48,069 nt of DNA, from assembly GCF_001528745.1 (NCBI RefSeq), contig NZ_BCNS01000001.1:1-48069 (forward strand), in the 5' to 3' direction. Made by a program: the position numbers and the translations under genes. The stretch comes from Marinobacterium profundum (lineage in GTDB: Bacteria; Pseudomonadota; Gammaproteobacteria; Pseudomonadales; Balneatricaceae). This document shows positions 8,974 to 17,225 of this stretch, piece after piece. The notes beneath the pieces are model-generated. The model was not told the origin of the DNA and searched no databases. It was given only the letters and a program-made list of their open reading frames with translations. Numbering within the stretch: position 1 is the stretch's first letter; the number at the start of each line of letters is the position of its first letter.

Positions 8974-9987
8974 TCAGCGCACCGCACTCTTGGCGTAAAA
9001 CTCAGGCTTGATGAAGGGAGCGTAGTCATCCAGCGCCTTGGGCAATTCGCCATTAGCCTGCATGACATCGGCGACACCCTTGATAAAGGTCTCAACATCG
9101 CGCCCCATCCAGGCATCGCTGAGTTGCTCGTCACGCAGAGGGAAGCCGAACTTGGACATGATCGAGCGGGTTTGTTCTTCGGAAATGCCCGCCTGGCGGC
9201 TGATGGTGCTATAGGACTCGTCGGGATTGGCGGTCACATAATCCGTAGACTTGTCGACCACACTCAGGAAGGCGGAAATTTTTTCTGGGTTCTCGGTGGC
9301 GTATTCGCGGTTCACCGCAATAATGTCGAACACCTTGAGGCCCCAGGATGCCTGCTCTTCAGCGCTGACCAGCAAGCTGCCATTTTCCAGCATGCGCGAG
9401 AGCGCAGGCTCCCAGCCGCACCCCAGATCAACATCACCCCGGATCATGGCGGCCGCGACATCAGGCGGCGCCATATCGACGACGCGCACAGAAGACAGGT
9501 CGACTTCGAGCTTCTCGAATGTTTTCAACATCTTGTAATGAGAAACCGTACCAAAAGGCACGCCTATGACCTTGCCTGCCAGATCCGCGGGCTTGTCGAT
9601 GCCACTGCCATTACGCACGACACAGTTATCGTTTTCAGAATAGGTCACGGCGATCCCCACCAGATCCAGCGGTGCGCCCTGGGTCACCGCGATGGTGAAG
9701 GGAATCACGCCCATGGAGTACGCTATCTGTACATCGCCGGACAACATGGCCGCCGCCATCGCAGCGCCTGTATCAAACTCGCGGAAGTCCACTTCCATAC
9801 CGAGTTCCTGCTCGAACCAGCCCTTGTCCTGCCCCAGCTGGTGGGTTGTCGGCCAGCCCGGGAAATACGCAACCGTCAGATCGGCGGCTACCGCCTGAGT
9901 ACCCAGGATACCGACAGCGCCGGACAGCAACAGAGCACTGCCTAACCTGCGACCGATATTTCGCGAAATGCTAAAGCGACGGGTCAT
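8974..9987 (-). CDS. Periplasmic binding protein, TauA-like
   Basis: 337 aa solute-binding protein. A signal peptide is visible: the basic start MTRRFSISRNIGRR, a hydrophobic core SALLLSGAVGILG and a likely cut after AVAA. The mature part opens LTVAYFPGWPTTHQLGQDKGWFEQELGMEVDFREFDTG, the TauA-like beginning, followed by GDVQIAYSMGVIPFTIAVTQGAP and GVPFGTVSHYKMLKTFE. First gene of the operon, with an AT-rich promoter region (10062-10120) upstream and ABC ATPase, permease and DMGDH genes downstream. The true ligand is unknown. Without tauD, and with a demethylating flavoprotein in the operon, an N-methylated compound such as dimethylglycine is a reasonable guess. Confidence 0.85.
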   Translation of the reverse strand: MTRRFSISRNIGRRLGSALLLSGAVGILGTQAVAADLTVAYFPGWPTTHQLGQDKGWFEQELGMEVDFREFDTGAAMAAAMLSGDVQIAYSMGVIPFTIAVTQGAPLDLVGIAVTYSENDNCVVRNGSGIDKPADLAGKVIGVPFGTVSHYKMLKTFEKLEVDLSSVRVVDMAPPDVAAAMIRGDVDLGCGWEPALSRMLENGSLLVSAEEQASWGLKVFDIIAVNREYATENPEKISAFLSVVDKSTDYVTANPDESYSTISRQAGISEEQTRSIMSKFGFPLRDEQLSDAWMGRDVETFIKGVADVMQANGELPKALDDYAPFIKPEFYAKSAVR

Positions 9988-10061
9988 GGTGTTTTTCCTC
10001 GTTTAAGTATTTTTATCTCTGAGGGTGGGGCGGAAATGAGATCAATCAATAACCGCCACCC

Positions 10062-10120
10062 AAATGAGATTATCAGCACACAACATCAGTGTAAATGAAA
10101 TTTACATGCCATATTTTCAT
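10062..10120 (-). promoter_or_regulatory. Conserved bipartite promoter/operator element, copy 2
   Basis: AAATGAGATTATCA (10062-10075), a 17-nt gap, AAATGAAATTTACAT (10093-10107) and ATTTTCAT (10113-10120): the same blocks and spacing as at 4379-4436, apart from one extra base inside the palindrome. It lies 75-133 bp upstream of the tauA-like start and is the only obvious promoter region for the importer-DMGDH operon. A partial third AAATGAGAT lies just to its left at 10034-10042. A shared activator or repressor is inferred. Confidence 0.65.
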
Positions 10121-10310
10121 CAGAGTAAGTTATATTTCACTATTTTTTACACAACCATATAAATCAGATACTTAGCGGTCAGCTGGGCTGGGCAGCAAAG
10201 GAAAAACAAGCTTTGAGAGAAAACAAAAACGCACCATTTCGGATCAAAAATTATCAAAACTGCACAAAAAGATGCGTAGGCAGGCAGCAGGAGTAGGTGT
10301 CAGGAGAAAG

Positions 10311-10489
10311 GTGCGAGGTGCGAGGTGCGAGGTGCGAGGTGCGAGGTGCGAGGATGAAGGGGCTAGGGGCTAGGGGCTAGGGGCTAGGAAAAAGGAGCAA
10401 GAAACGGGCATAACTGCGCCGCCTAGGCGAAGCCGGCCTGGTGATTGGTGATTTGGAGCTTGAAGCTGAGAGCTGAGAGCTGAGAGCTT
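10311..10489. repeat. Composite heptanucleotide repeat arrays, locus 1
   Basis: Three different 7-bp tandem repeats in series: GTGCGAG x6 (10311-10352), GGGGCTA x4 (10359-10386) and AGCTGAG x3 (10464-10484, with degenerate flanks from 10456 to 10489). The first two units recur in the same order at 39836-39902. Heptamers in coding DNA would shift frame, but these lie between genes. Function unknown. Confidence 0.9.
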
Positions 10490-10510
10490 GTCCCTAGCCT
10501 GGACGACCGG

Positions 10511-11107
10511 CTAGTAGTCCACGCCGGTCATCACCCAGAGGATACGGGCTTCGGTTTCGCCGGGATTATAGATCAGATGGGGTTCGTCGCCGGCAATGGA
10601 AAAGCTGTCACCGGCTTGCAACAAAAAGGTTCGTTCACCAATGCGCAGCTCCAGCGTGCCGGTTTCGACATAGCCGGCCTCCTCACCCTTGCGTTGCCGC
10701 GGCTCCTTGCCGCCACTGGCCTTGGGCGCCAGTCGCGTCATGATCAGCAGCAATTGCCCGCTCAGGCGCGGCGACAGCAACTCTTCCCGCACCCCCAGGC
10801 CCGAAAACGTCATAGAACGGCGATGATCACTGCGCACGACAAAATCGCGCTCGTCATCGGATATTTCATCGTTGGACTGGAAGAACCAGCTGACCCGCAC
10901 ACCCAGCACTTCGCTGATCTGCTGCAACACACCTATGGGTAACGAGGAGACACCGCGCTCGACCTGGCTGAGGTAGCCGACCGATTTGTTTACCTGCTCG
11001 GCAAGGCTTGTCAGCGTGATCCGCTTGGCCTTGCGCAGGTCGCGGATCTGGCGACCCACTCGCAGGTCATCGGGTTCGTTTTCGCTAACGCTAGAGGGGC
11101 TGTTCAT
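10511..11107 (-). CDS. XRE-family regulator with C-terminal cupin domain
   Basis: 198 aa. Residues about 16-72 form an XRE helix-turn-helix (VGRQIRDLRKAKRITLTSLAEQVNKSVGYLSQVERG). From about residue 100 a small cupin barrel follows (EEAGYVETGTLELRIGERTFLLQAGDSFSIAGDEPHLIYNPGE). This HTH-cupin layout is common in local regulators of amine and amino-acid metabolism such as PuuR, where the cupin senses a small ligand. It lies between the importer-DMGDH operon and the serine/glycine genes, all on the same strand, so either may be its target. A link to the shared element at 4379 and 10062 is a guess. Confidence 0.9.
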   Translation of the reverse strand: MNSPSSVSENEPDDLRVGRQIRDLRKAKRITLTSLAEQVNKSVGYLSQVERGVSSLPIGVLQQISEVLGVRVSWFFQSNDEISDDERDFVVRSDHRRSMTFSGLGVREELLSPRLSGQLLLIMTRLAPKASGGKEPRQRKGEEAGYVETGTLELRIGERTFLLQAGDSFSIAGDEPHLIYNPGETEARILWVMTGVDY

Positions 11108-11259
11108 GGTCAGTACTGATTCAATATGGCTGTAAACCCCTGAACTCTAACAGAGATCGCTGTCATATTGAAAAAAAATGACCCTTTTTCATTCAAACCC
11201 GCATTTTTTAACCACCGATGAAAAGAGTCCATAAAGTCGAACCCGCGGGATGCTGCCAT

Positions 11260-11280
11260 GGACAGGCCCCAGGCCTGCCC
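11260..11280 (-). terminator. Stem-loop after sdaA
   Basis: GGACAGGCC (11260-11268), loop CCA, GGCCTGCCC (11272-11280), with one mismatch, starting 5 bp after the sdaA stop. There is no T-run, so it may protect the 3' end or act with Rho rather than be a classical terminator. Confidence 0.4.
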
Positions 11281-11285
11281 TGGAT

Positions 11286-12668
11286 TCAGCACTCGATCAC
11301 ATTCACCGCCAGACCGCCACGGGATGTTTCCTTGTACTTGTCGAGCATATCCCGCCCGGTATCGCGCATGGTTTTGATAACCTTGTCTAGCGACACGAAA
11401 TGGTTGCCATCACCACGCAGCGCCATGGAAGCGGCATTGATCGCCTTCATGGCGCCCATGGCATTGCGTTCGATGCAGGGCACCTGCACCAGGCCGCCAA
11501 CGGGATCGCAGGTCAGGCCCAGGTTGTGCTCCATGCCGATTTCAGCGGCGTTTTCCACCTGCTCCGGCGTTGCACCCACAGCTTCGGCAAGACCCGCTGC
11601 CGCCATGGCGCAGGCCGAACCCACCTCACCCTGACAGCCCACTTCAGCCCCGGATATGGAGGCATTGGCCTTGAACAGGAAGCCGATGGCGGACGCCGCC
11701 AGAAAGAAACGAATCACACCGTCTTCGTCGGCATTGGGGCAGAAATTCATGTAATAGTGCAGCACGGCAGGAATAATGCCCGCAGCGCCATTGGTCGGCG
11801 CAGTCACAATGCGCCCGCCCGCCGCGTTCTCCTCGTTCACCGCCAGCGCATAGAGGTTGACCCAGTCCATGGCTCCCAGCGATGGCGTGATCAGATCCAT
11901 GCGATTACGATTTTTCAGATCGCGATGCCAGGAGGCTGCACGTCGGCGCACCTTCAGGCCGCCGGGCAGAATACCGTCGTTTTTGATACCCTCCCGCACC
12001 GTCTCCTGCATCACCCCCCAAAGAGAGAGTATGCCTGTACGAATCTCCGCCTCGGAGCGCCACTGCTTTTCGTTCTCCAGCGTCACCTCGGCAATAGACA
12101 GCCCGGTTTCAGCGCAGATCTCCAGCAACCGCTTGGCGGACTTGTAATCATGCAGCAGCGGCGTCGGATCGGCCTGTATCTGGCCCGACTCAACGGTTTC
12201 CTCGCCGGCGACAAAGCCGCCGCCCACCGAGTAATACAGCTTCTGGCAGATCGCCTGTCCGGCGGCATCAAAGGCGGTAAATGACATGCCATTGGGATGA
12301 AACGGCAGGGATTCATTGCGGTGAAAGATCAGATCCTGCTCCGGACTGAACGCAATACTCTTGCTGCCCAGCAACAGCAAGCACCCGGTCTCAGCGATTT
12401 CCTCGGCACGCGGCTTCACGATCAAGGGGTCGACCAGATCCGGCGCATGACCTTCAAGCCCCAGCAATACCGCCGGGCCACTGCCATGCCCCTTGCCAGT
12501 GGCGCCCAGGGATCCAAAGAGTTCAGACCGCACCCGGACCACCTGCCCCAGCAAACCGTCGTTGCTCAGCCGCTGCGCAAACATCTGCGCAGCACGCATG
12601 GGCCCAACCGTATGCGAGCTCGACGGGCCTATACCGACCTTGAACAGGTCGAACAGACTAATAGCCAT
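11286..12668 (-). CDS. sdaA: L-serine ammonia-lyase (serine dehydratase)
   Basis: 460 aa, single-chain iron-sulfur type. It opens with [24 protein letters not shown], the signature of SdaA/SdaB/TdcG, and later shows the substrate/cluster segments [38 protein letters not shown] and [34 protein letters not shown], including cysteines expected to hold the [4Fe-4S] cluster. It converts L-serine to pyruvate and ammonia. It follows glyA by 87 bp, so glycine produced by demethylation can pass to serine and then pyruvate. The SdaA/SdaB distinction cannot be made by eye. Confidence 0.95.
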   Translation of the reverse strand: MAISLFDLFKVGIGPSSSHTVGPMRAAQMFAQRLSNDGLLGQVVRVRSELFGSLGATGKGHGSGPAVLLGLEGHAPDLVDPLIVKPRAEEIAETGCLLLLGSKSIAFSPEQDLIFHRNESLPFHPNGMSFTAFDAAGQAICQKLYYSVGGGFVAGEETVESGQIQADPTPLLHDYKSAKRLLEICAETGLSIAEVTLENEKQWRSEAEIRTGILSLWGVMQETVREGIKNDGILPGGLKVRRRAASWHRDLKNRNRMDLITPSLGAMDWVNLYALAVNEENAAGGRIVTAPTNGAAGIIPAVLHYYMNFCPNADEDGVIRFFLAASAIGFLFKANASISGAEVGCQGEVGSACAMAAAGLAEAVGATPEQVENAAEIGMEHNLGLTCDPVGGLVQVPCIERNAMGAMKAINAASMALRGDGNHFVSLDKVIKTMRDTGRDMLDKYKETSRGGLAVNVIEC

Positions 12669-12755
12669 AGTTTGATCCCATCTTGTTGTTTTCTTTATAG
12701 ATATGGAGTTACGGCGCCCGCGAGGCGGCAGGCACCGTGCGGGCCAGGCAGGCCT

Positions 12756-14009
<1,254 letters not shown>

Positions 14010-14086
14010 CTTTTATTTTTCCTTTTTGTTCGAGGCAGACCGCAGCTGGCGGCCTGCCGGGCAACAGGTACACAAGGCCGGCAGCC

Positions 14087-14515
14087 TCAATAATTTTGCA
14101 TCATCAGAAACGCATCAACGCCGGCCTGGGCCACGATTTCATCCTGATCCGGCGTGCCGGAACTGCAGCCGATCCCCCCCACGATCTGGTCGCCAACAAA
14201 CAGCGGCAAGCCGCCTGCCACGATGGAAAACTTGCCCTGGTTGCTGGTGTTGATACCAAAGGCAGGTTTGCCCGGCACACTGATTTCGCCATAGGCCCGT
14301 GTCGACTTGCGCGCCGCCGAAGCGGTAAACGACTTGCCCATAGCAATATCAATACTGGTGATGCGCGCATTATCCATGCGCTTGAACAGAATCAGGTTGC
14401 CGCCATCATCGGTAATGGCGATATCCATATCGACACCAATTTCACCGGCCTTCTTGAAACAGGCCCGCATAATGCTGTCCGCATCCATCAAGGTTAACTT
14501 GGGTACCATGCGCAT
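14087..14515 (-). CDS. GlcG/HbpS-family small protein
   Basis: 142 aa from the ATG at 14513-14515, which has GGGGGA about 7 bp upstream; the longer reading to 14560 would overlap the preceding gene and adds a poor N-terminus. The sequence ITDDGGNLILFKRMDNARITSIDIAMGKSFTAS, the segment FSIVAGGLPLFVGDQIVGGIGCSSGTPDQDEIVAQAGVDAF and the size identify the GlcG/HbpS (haem-degrading or cofactor-binding) fold. Members are often found beside glycolate, diol and amine catabolic genes without a settled biochemical role. It lies 26 bp after the aminotransferase and 77 bp before glyA. Confidence 0.85.
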   Translation of the reverse strand: MRMVPKLTLMDADSIMRACFKKAGEIGVDMDIAITDDGGNLILFKRMDNARITSIDIAMGKSFTASAARKSTRAYGEISVPGKPAFGINTSNQGKFSIVAGGLPLFVGDQIVGGIGCSSGTPDQDEIVAQAGVDAFLMMQNY

Positions 14516-14541
14516 GCTGTAATCCCCCGCTAGCTGAAAAA

Positions 14542-15696
14542 TTAAGAAGCTGATGCACAAAGCTCAACGACCGTGACGGCATCCAGAGCCTGCTTAAATG
14601 CGGCGACGGTGCGGTCGATATCCTGCAGCTTGTCCAGCCCGAACAGGCCTATCCGAAATGTCTTGAAGCCCGCAGGCTCATCACACTGCAGCGGCACACC
14701 GGCGGCGATCTGCATACCCTCGCCCGCAAAGGCTCGGCCCGTGTGGATTTCATCGTCATCGGTATAACAGACCACGACACCTGGAGCCTCGAAGCCAGGA
14801 GCTGCAACGCTGCGCATGCCACGTTCAGCCAGCACGCTGCGAATACGGTCACCCAGTTCCTGTTGCTGCCCGTGCACCTGCTCAAATCCCAGCGTGCGGG
14901 TTTCCAGCATGATGTCCCGGAAACGGTGCAACCCGTCCGTGGGCATGGTGGCGTGATAGGCATGACCACCATTTTCGTAAGCCTGCATGATCTGCAGCCA
15001 TTTTTTCAGGTCGCAGGCAAAGCTGGAGCTCTGGGTATCGGCGATACGCTCCACCGCCAGGGCGCTGAGCATCACCAGCGCACAGCAGGGAGACGCGCTC
15101 CAGCCTTTCTGAGGCGCACTGATCAGTACATCAACGCCGCTCGCCTGCATATCAACCCAAAGGGCACCGGAGGCGATGCAATCGAGCACCAACACGCCAC
15201 CGACTGAGTGCAGAGCGCGGGCCATGGCGGCGATATAGTCATCGGGCAGAATCATGCCCGAAGAGGTTTCAACATGGGGTGCAAACACAAGATCCGGTTT
15301 GGTAACGAGAATGGTCTGCACCACCTGATCAATGGGGGGCGGCGCAAAAGCGGCCTGGTCCGCGTCTTCCACCGGCCGTGCCTTCAGTACCTGCAGATGA
15401 TCGGTGATGCGGCCTGTTTCCAGGATCTGCGACCAGCGGTAGCTGAACCAGCCATTGCGGATCACCAGGCACTTGCGATCGGTGGCAAACTGCCGCGCCA
15501 CCGCCTCCATGCCGAAGGTCCCGCTGCCGGGCACAATCGCCACCGCCTCGGCCCGGTACAGTTCTTTCAGGGTGCGGGATATATCGGTCATCACCCCCTG
15601 AAACCGTTTGGACATGTGATTCAGGGAGCGGTCGGTATAGACCACCGAGTATTCGAGCAGGCCATCTGGATCTACTGAGTGTAAATTATTGGACAT
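14542..15696 (-). CDS. Class V aminotransferase (alanine/serine-glyoxylate type)
   Basis: 384 aa PLP enzyme of fold type I. Visible marks: VAIVPGSGTFGMEAVARQF (phosphate-binding region, about 53-71), VLVLDCIASGALWVDMQASGVDVLISAPQKGWSASP with Lys in SAPQKGW as the likely Schiff-base residue near 200, and a C-terminal small domain ending FRIGLFGLDKLQDIDRTVAAFKQAL. Relatives transfer amino groups between alanine or serine and glyoxylate or pyruvate, or cleave related substrates. First gene of the putative aminotransferase-glcG-glyA-sdaA group, so conversion of glyoxylate to glycine or of serine to hydroxypyruvate is plausible. Exact substrate not determinable here. Confidence 0.82.
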   Translation of the reverse strand: MSNNLHSVDPDGLLEYSVVYTDRSLNHMSKRFQGVMTDISRTLKELYRAEAVAIVPGSGTFGMEAVARQFATDRKCLVIRNGWFSYRWSQILETGRITDHLQVLKARPVEDADQAAFAPPPIDQVVQTILVTKPDLVFAPHVETSSGMILPDDYIAAMARALHSVGGVLVLDCIASGALWVDMQASGVDVLISAPQKGWSASPCCALVMLSALAVERIADTQSSSFACDLKKWLQIMQAYENGGHAYHATMPTDGLHRFRDIMLETRTLGFEQVHGQQQELGDRIRSVLAERGMRSVAAPGFEAPGVVVCYTDDDEIHTGRAFAGEGMQIAAGVPLQCDEPAGFKTFRIGLFGLDKLQDIDRTVAAFKQALDAVTVVELCASAS

Positions 15697-15708
15697 TTTT
15701 AATCTCTT

Positions 15709-15733
15709 ATGAAAATATTGTTCTTTTTTTCAT
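15709..15733 (-). promoter_or_regulatory. ATGAAA-N13-TTTCAT inverted repeat
   Basis: ATGAAA at 15709 and TTTCAT ending at 15733 have the same half-sites and 25-bp span as the palindrome at 4412-4436. It lies 12 bp upstream of the aminotransferase ATG, so if bound it would block rather than activate. AT-rich sequence makes chance agreement possible. Confidence 0.35.
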
Positions 15734-15976
15734 ATACTGCATCAGAGATTCTCGACTGGCAAGCGGTCCATACGAAATATTTTTGCCCGGGTGGGGAACA
15801 GTTGACGGAGGAGTTGCGAGCGCAGAACGGTGCCTGGGCAGCTGGATTTCCAGGAGAATGCGGCCCTTTCAAGGCCGCGAGCGAAAAGCAGAGCCTCTGG
15901 AAACGGGGTTCAATACGCAGGTTAAGCGGCGAATACAGAAGGGTTGCAGCTACCGTTCCAATGGGCTGTGGCTCGA

Positions 15977-16002
15977 AAGCCCGCAGGCGAAAAGGCGGGC
16001 TT
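15977..16002 (-). terminator. Weak candidate terminator of the lacI-type gene
   Basis: Minus strand AAGCCCGC, a 10-nt loop containing CTTTTC, GCGGGCTT, then TCG. An 8-bp perfect stem 29 bp after the gene end, with only a short T-tract. Confidence 0.4.
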
Positions 16003-16031
16003 GTGTACTGCTTCGCCCCGGGAGAGGCGGG

Positions 16032-17057
16032 TTATCGTGGCGCGGCCGTGCTGCTGCGCACGACCAGCTCGGCTTCGAGTAACCGGGGCTCGATCGGAAT
16101 GCCATGATCCAGCGCATCCAGAATGGCCAGGGCAATTTCCTGGCCCATCCTGCGCGTCGGCAAGTGAATGGTGGTCAAGGGCGGATTGGTGCAGTCTGCC
16201 CATTCCAGGTCATCGAAGCCGATCACCGAGATGTCCGCCGGTACCCTGATTCCGTGCTTGGGCAGCTCAAGCAGGGCGCCGAGCGCCAGAACATCACTGA
16301 GACAGAGCAGTGCCGTGGGCCTGTCCCCTGTCTGCGTTGCAATATCACGGCTCACACGGCAGGCATGGGAAATGGATAACGGCATCACGTGGTGGCTGAT
16401 TTGGCTCTCGTCCAGGCCTCGTTCCCGCAGTGCGGCCATAGCGCCGCTCACGCGCAGCGCCGTACGGTCGTTGTTGGCAGTCTCACCGCTGAGCACGGCG
16501 ATTTTTCGATGTCCCAGGTCCGTCAGGTACTGTGCCGCCAGATGCCCCAGACGGCTGTTGTCGTAGCCAATCGCAGGCTCGGTCTGGTCAGGGGAATAGA
16601 TGCTGTTGAACACATAGGGCACGCCTCTTGCCTGTAACAGGTCAATCAGGCGGGCCTGGTGGCTGGCACCGGACAATACCAGCGCCTCGGCTCCCATTTT
16701 CAGCAAGCCATCGGCGCGCTGAGCCTCCAGCACCGGATCTCCGCCACAGGCCGCCACCACCATGCTGTACCCCTGGCTGGCCAGACGTTCTTCAAGACTC
16801 TGCAGAAAGCGGGCAAAGATGGAATGCTCCAGCGTGGGCACGATAACACCAACGGTAAAGGTCCGGCTGAGCGTCAGGGCCCGGGCCGCACTGTTGGGCA
16901 CGTAGTTCAATTGCCGGGCGGCGGCGAGCACCTTGTCCCGGGCGCTTTCGGACACCCTTGGCGCCCCGTTGAACACCCGCGATACGGTGGCAACAGAAAC
17001 ACCGGCCAGCTGCGCAACCTGGCGCACGCCCGCATGGGGAGCATTGGAACTCTTCAT
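16032..17057 (-). CDS. LacI-family transcriptional repressor
   Basis: 341 aa. An N-terminal helix-turn-helix (VRQVAQLAGVSVATVSRVFNG, about 11-31) and hinge (ARQLNYVPNSAARALTLSRT) are followed by a periplasmic-binding-protein-like ligand domain (TFTVGVIVPTLEHSIFARFLQSLEERLASQGYSMVVAAC; ISVIGFDDLEWADCTNPPLTTIHLPTRRMGQ). It should bind a CG-centred palindrome and release it on binding a small ligand. Two such palindromes lie between this gene and the divergent DUF1989-GcvT/ABC operon, so that operon and this gene are the probable targets. The inducer would be the imported solute or a breakdown product (inference). Confidence 0.92.
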   Translation of the reverse strand: MKSSNAPHAGVRQVAQLAGVSVATVSRVFNGAPRVSESARDKVLAAARQLNYVPNSAARALTLSRTFTVGVIVPTLEHSIFARFLQSLEERLASQGYSMVVAACGGDPVLEAQRADGLLKMGAEALVLSGASHQARLIDLLQARGVPYVFNSIYSPDQTEPAIGYDNSRLGHLAAQYLTDLGHRKIAVLSGETANNDRTALRVSGAMAALRERGLDESQISHHVMPLSISHACRVSRDIATQTGDRPTALLCLSDVLALGALLELPKHGIRVPADISVIGFDDLEWADCTNPPLTTIHLPTRRMGQEIALAILDALDHGIPIEPRLLEAELVVRSSTAAPR

Positions 17058-17133
17058 TTGCCAACCAGTCCTGATATAAAAGTTTCATCGAAACAGGGCT
17101 CGATTATGCCACACCGAGCTTGCGCGACGAATA

Positions 17134-17145
17134 GTAACCGGTTAC
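17134..17145. promoter_or_regulatory. LacI-type operator, copy 1
   Basis: GTAACCGGTTAC, a perfect 12-bp palindrome with the central CG typical of LacI/GalR-family operators. It is 76 bp upstream of the lacI-type start and 80 bp upstream of the 17226 start. Confidence 0.82.
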
Positions 17146-17158
17146 ATTCGAAACAAGT

Positions 17159-17170
17159 GTAACCGGTTAC
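17159..17170. promoter_or_regulatory. LacI-type operator, copy 2
   Basis: A second exact GTAACCGGTTAC, extended to TGTAACCGGTTACA (17158-17171). Its centre is 25 bp from that of copy 1, a spacing that would allow paired dimers in the divergent promoter region. A possible extra half-site, GTTACA, follows at 17175-17180. Confidence 0.85.
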
Positions 17171-17225
17171 ACACGTTACATTCTTGTTGAAAGTCCCGCT
17201 ATTGATCGACAAGGAAATCAGGACA

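Larger units (their letters stand above)
9988..10510. other. Intergenic region with promoter element and repeat arrays
   Basis: 523 bp without a gene. The left third is AT-rich and carries the conserved promoter element at 10062-10120. The right part holds three kinds of 7-bp tandem repeat (10311-10489) and a short CTAGCC/GGCTAG inverted repeat (10494-10514) overlapping the stop codon of the XRE gene. Confidence 0.8.
15697..16031. other. Intergenic region upstream of aminotransferase gene
   Basis: 335 bp between the end of the LacI gene (16032) and the aminotransferase start (15696), both on the minus strand. It holds an AT-rich inverted repeat (15709-15733) just before the aminotransferase start and a weak hairpin near the LacI gene end. 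Overlapping plus-strand readings (15709-16107, 15783-16082) are compositionally poor and resemble nothing known. Confidence 0.6.

Noticed and set aside
8974-9987. Calling the importer a true taurine transporter
   Set aside because: The family resemblance is real, but there is no tauD or sulfur gene and the operon contains a demethylating flavoprotein, so the substrate is left open.
10311-10489. CRISPR array
   Set aside because: The repeats are contiguous 7-mers without spacers, and no cas gene is near.
15709-16107. 132-codon plus-strand frame between the aminotransferase and lacI genes
   Set aside because: Partly antisense to the lacI gene, odd composition, no similarity and no good ribosome-binding site.
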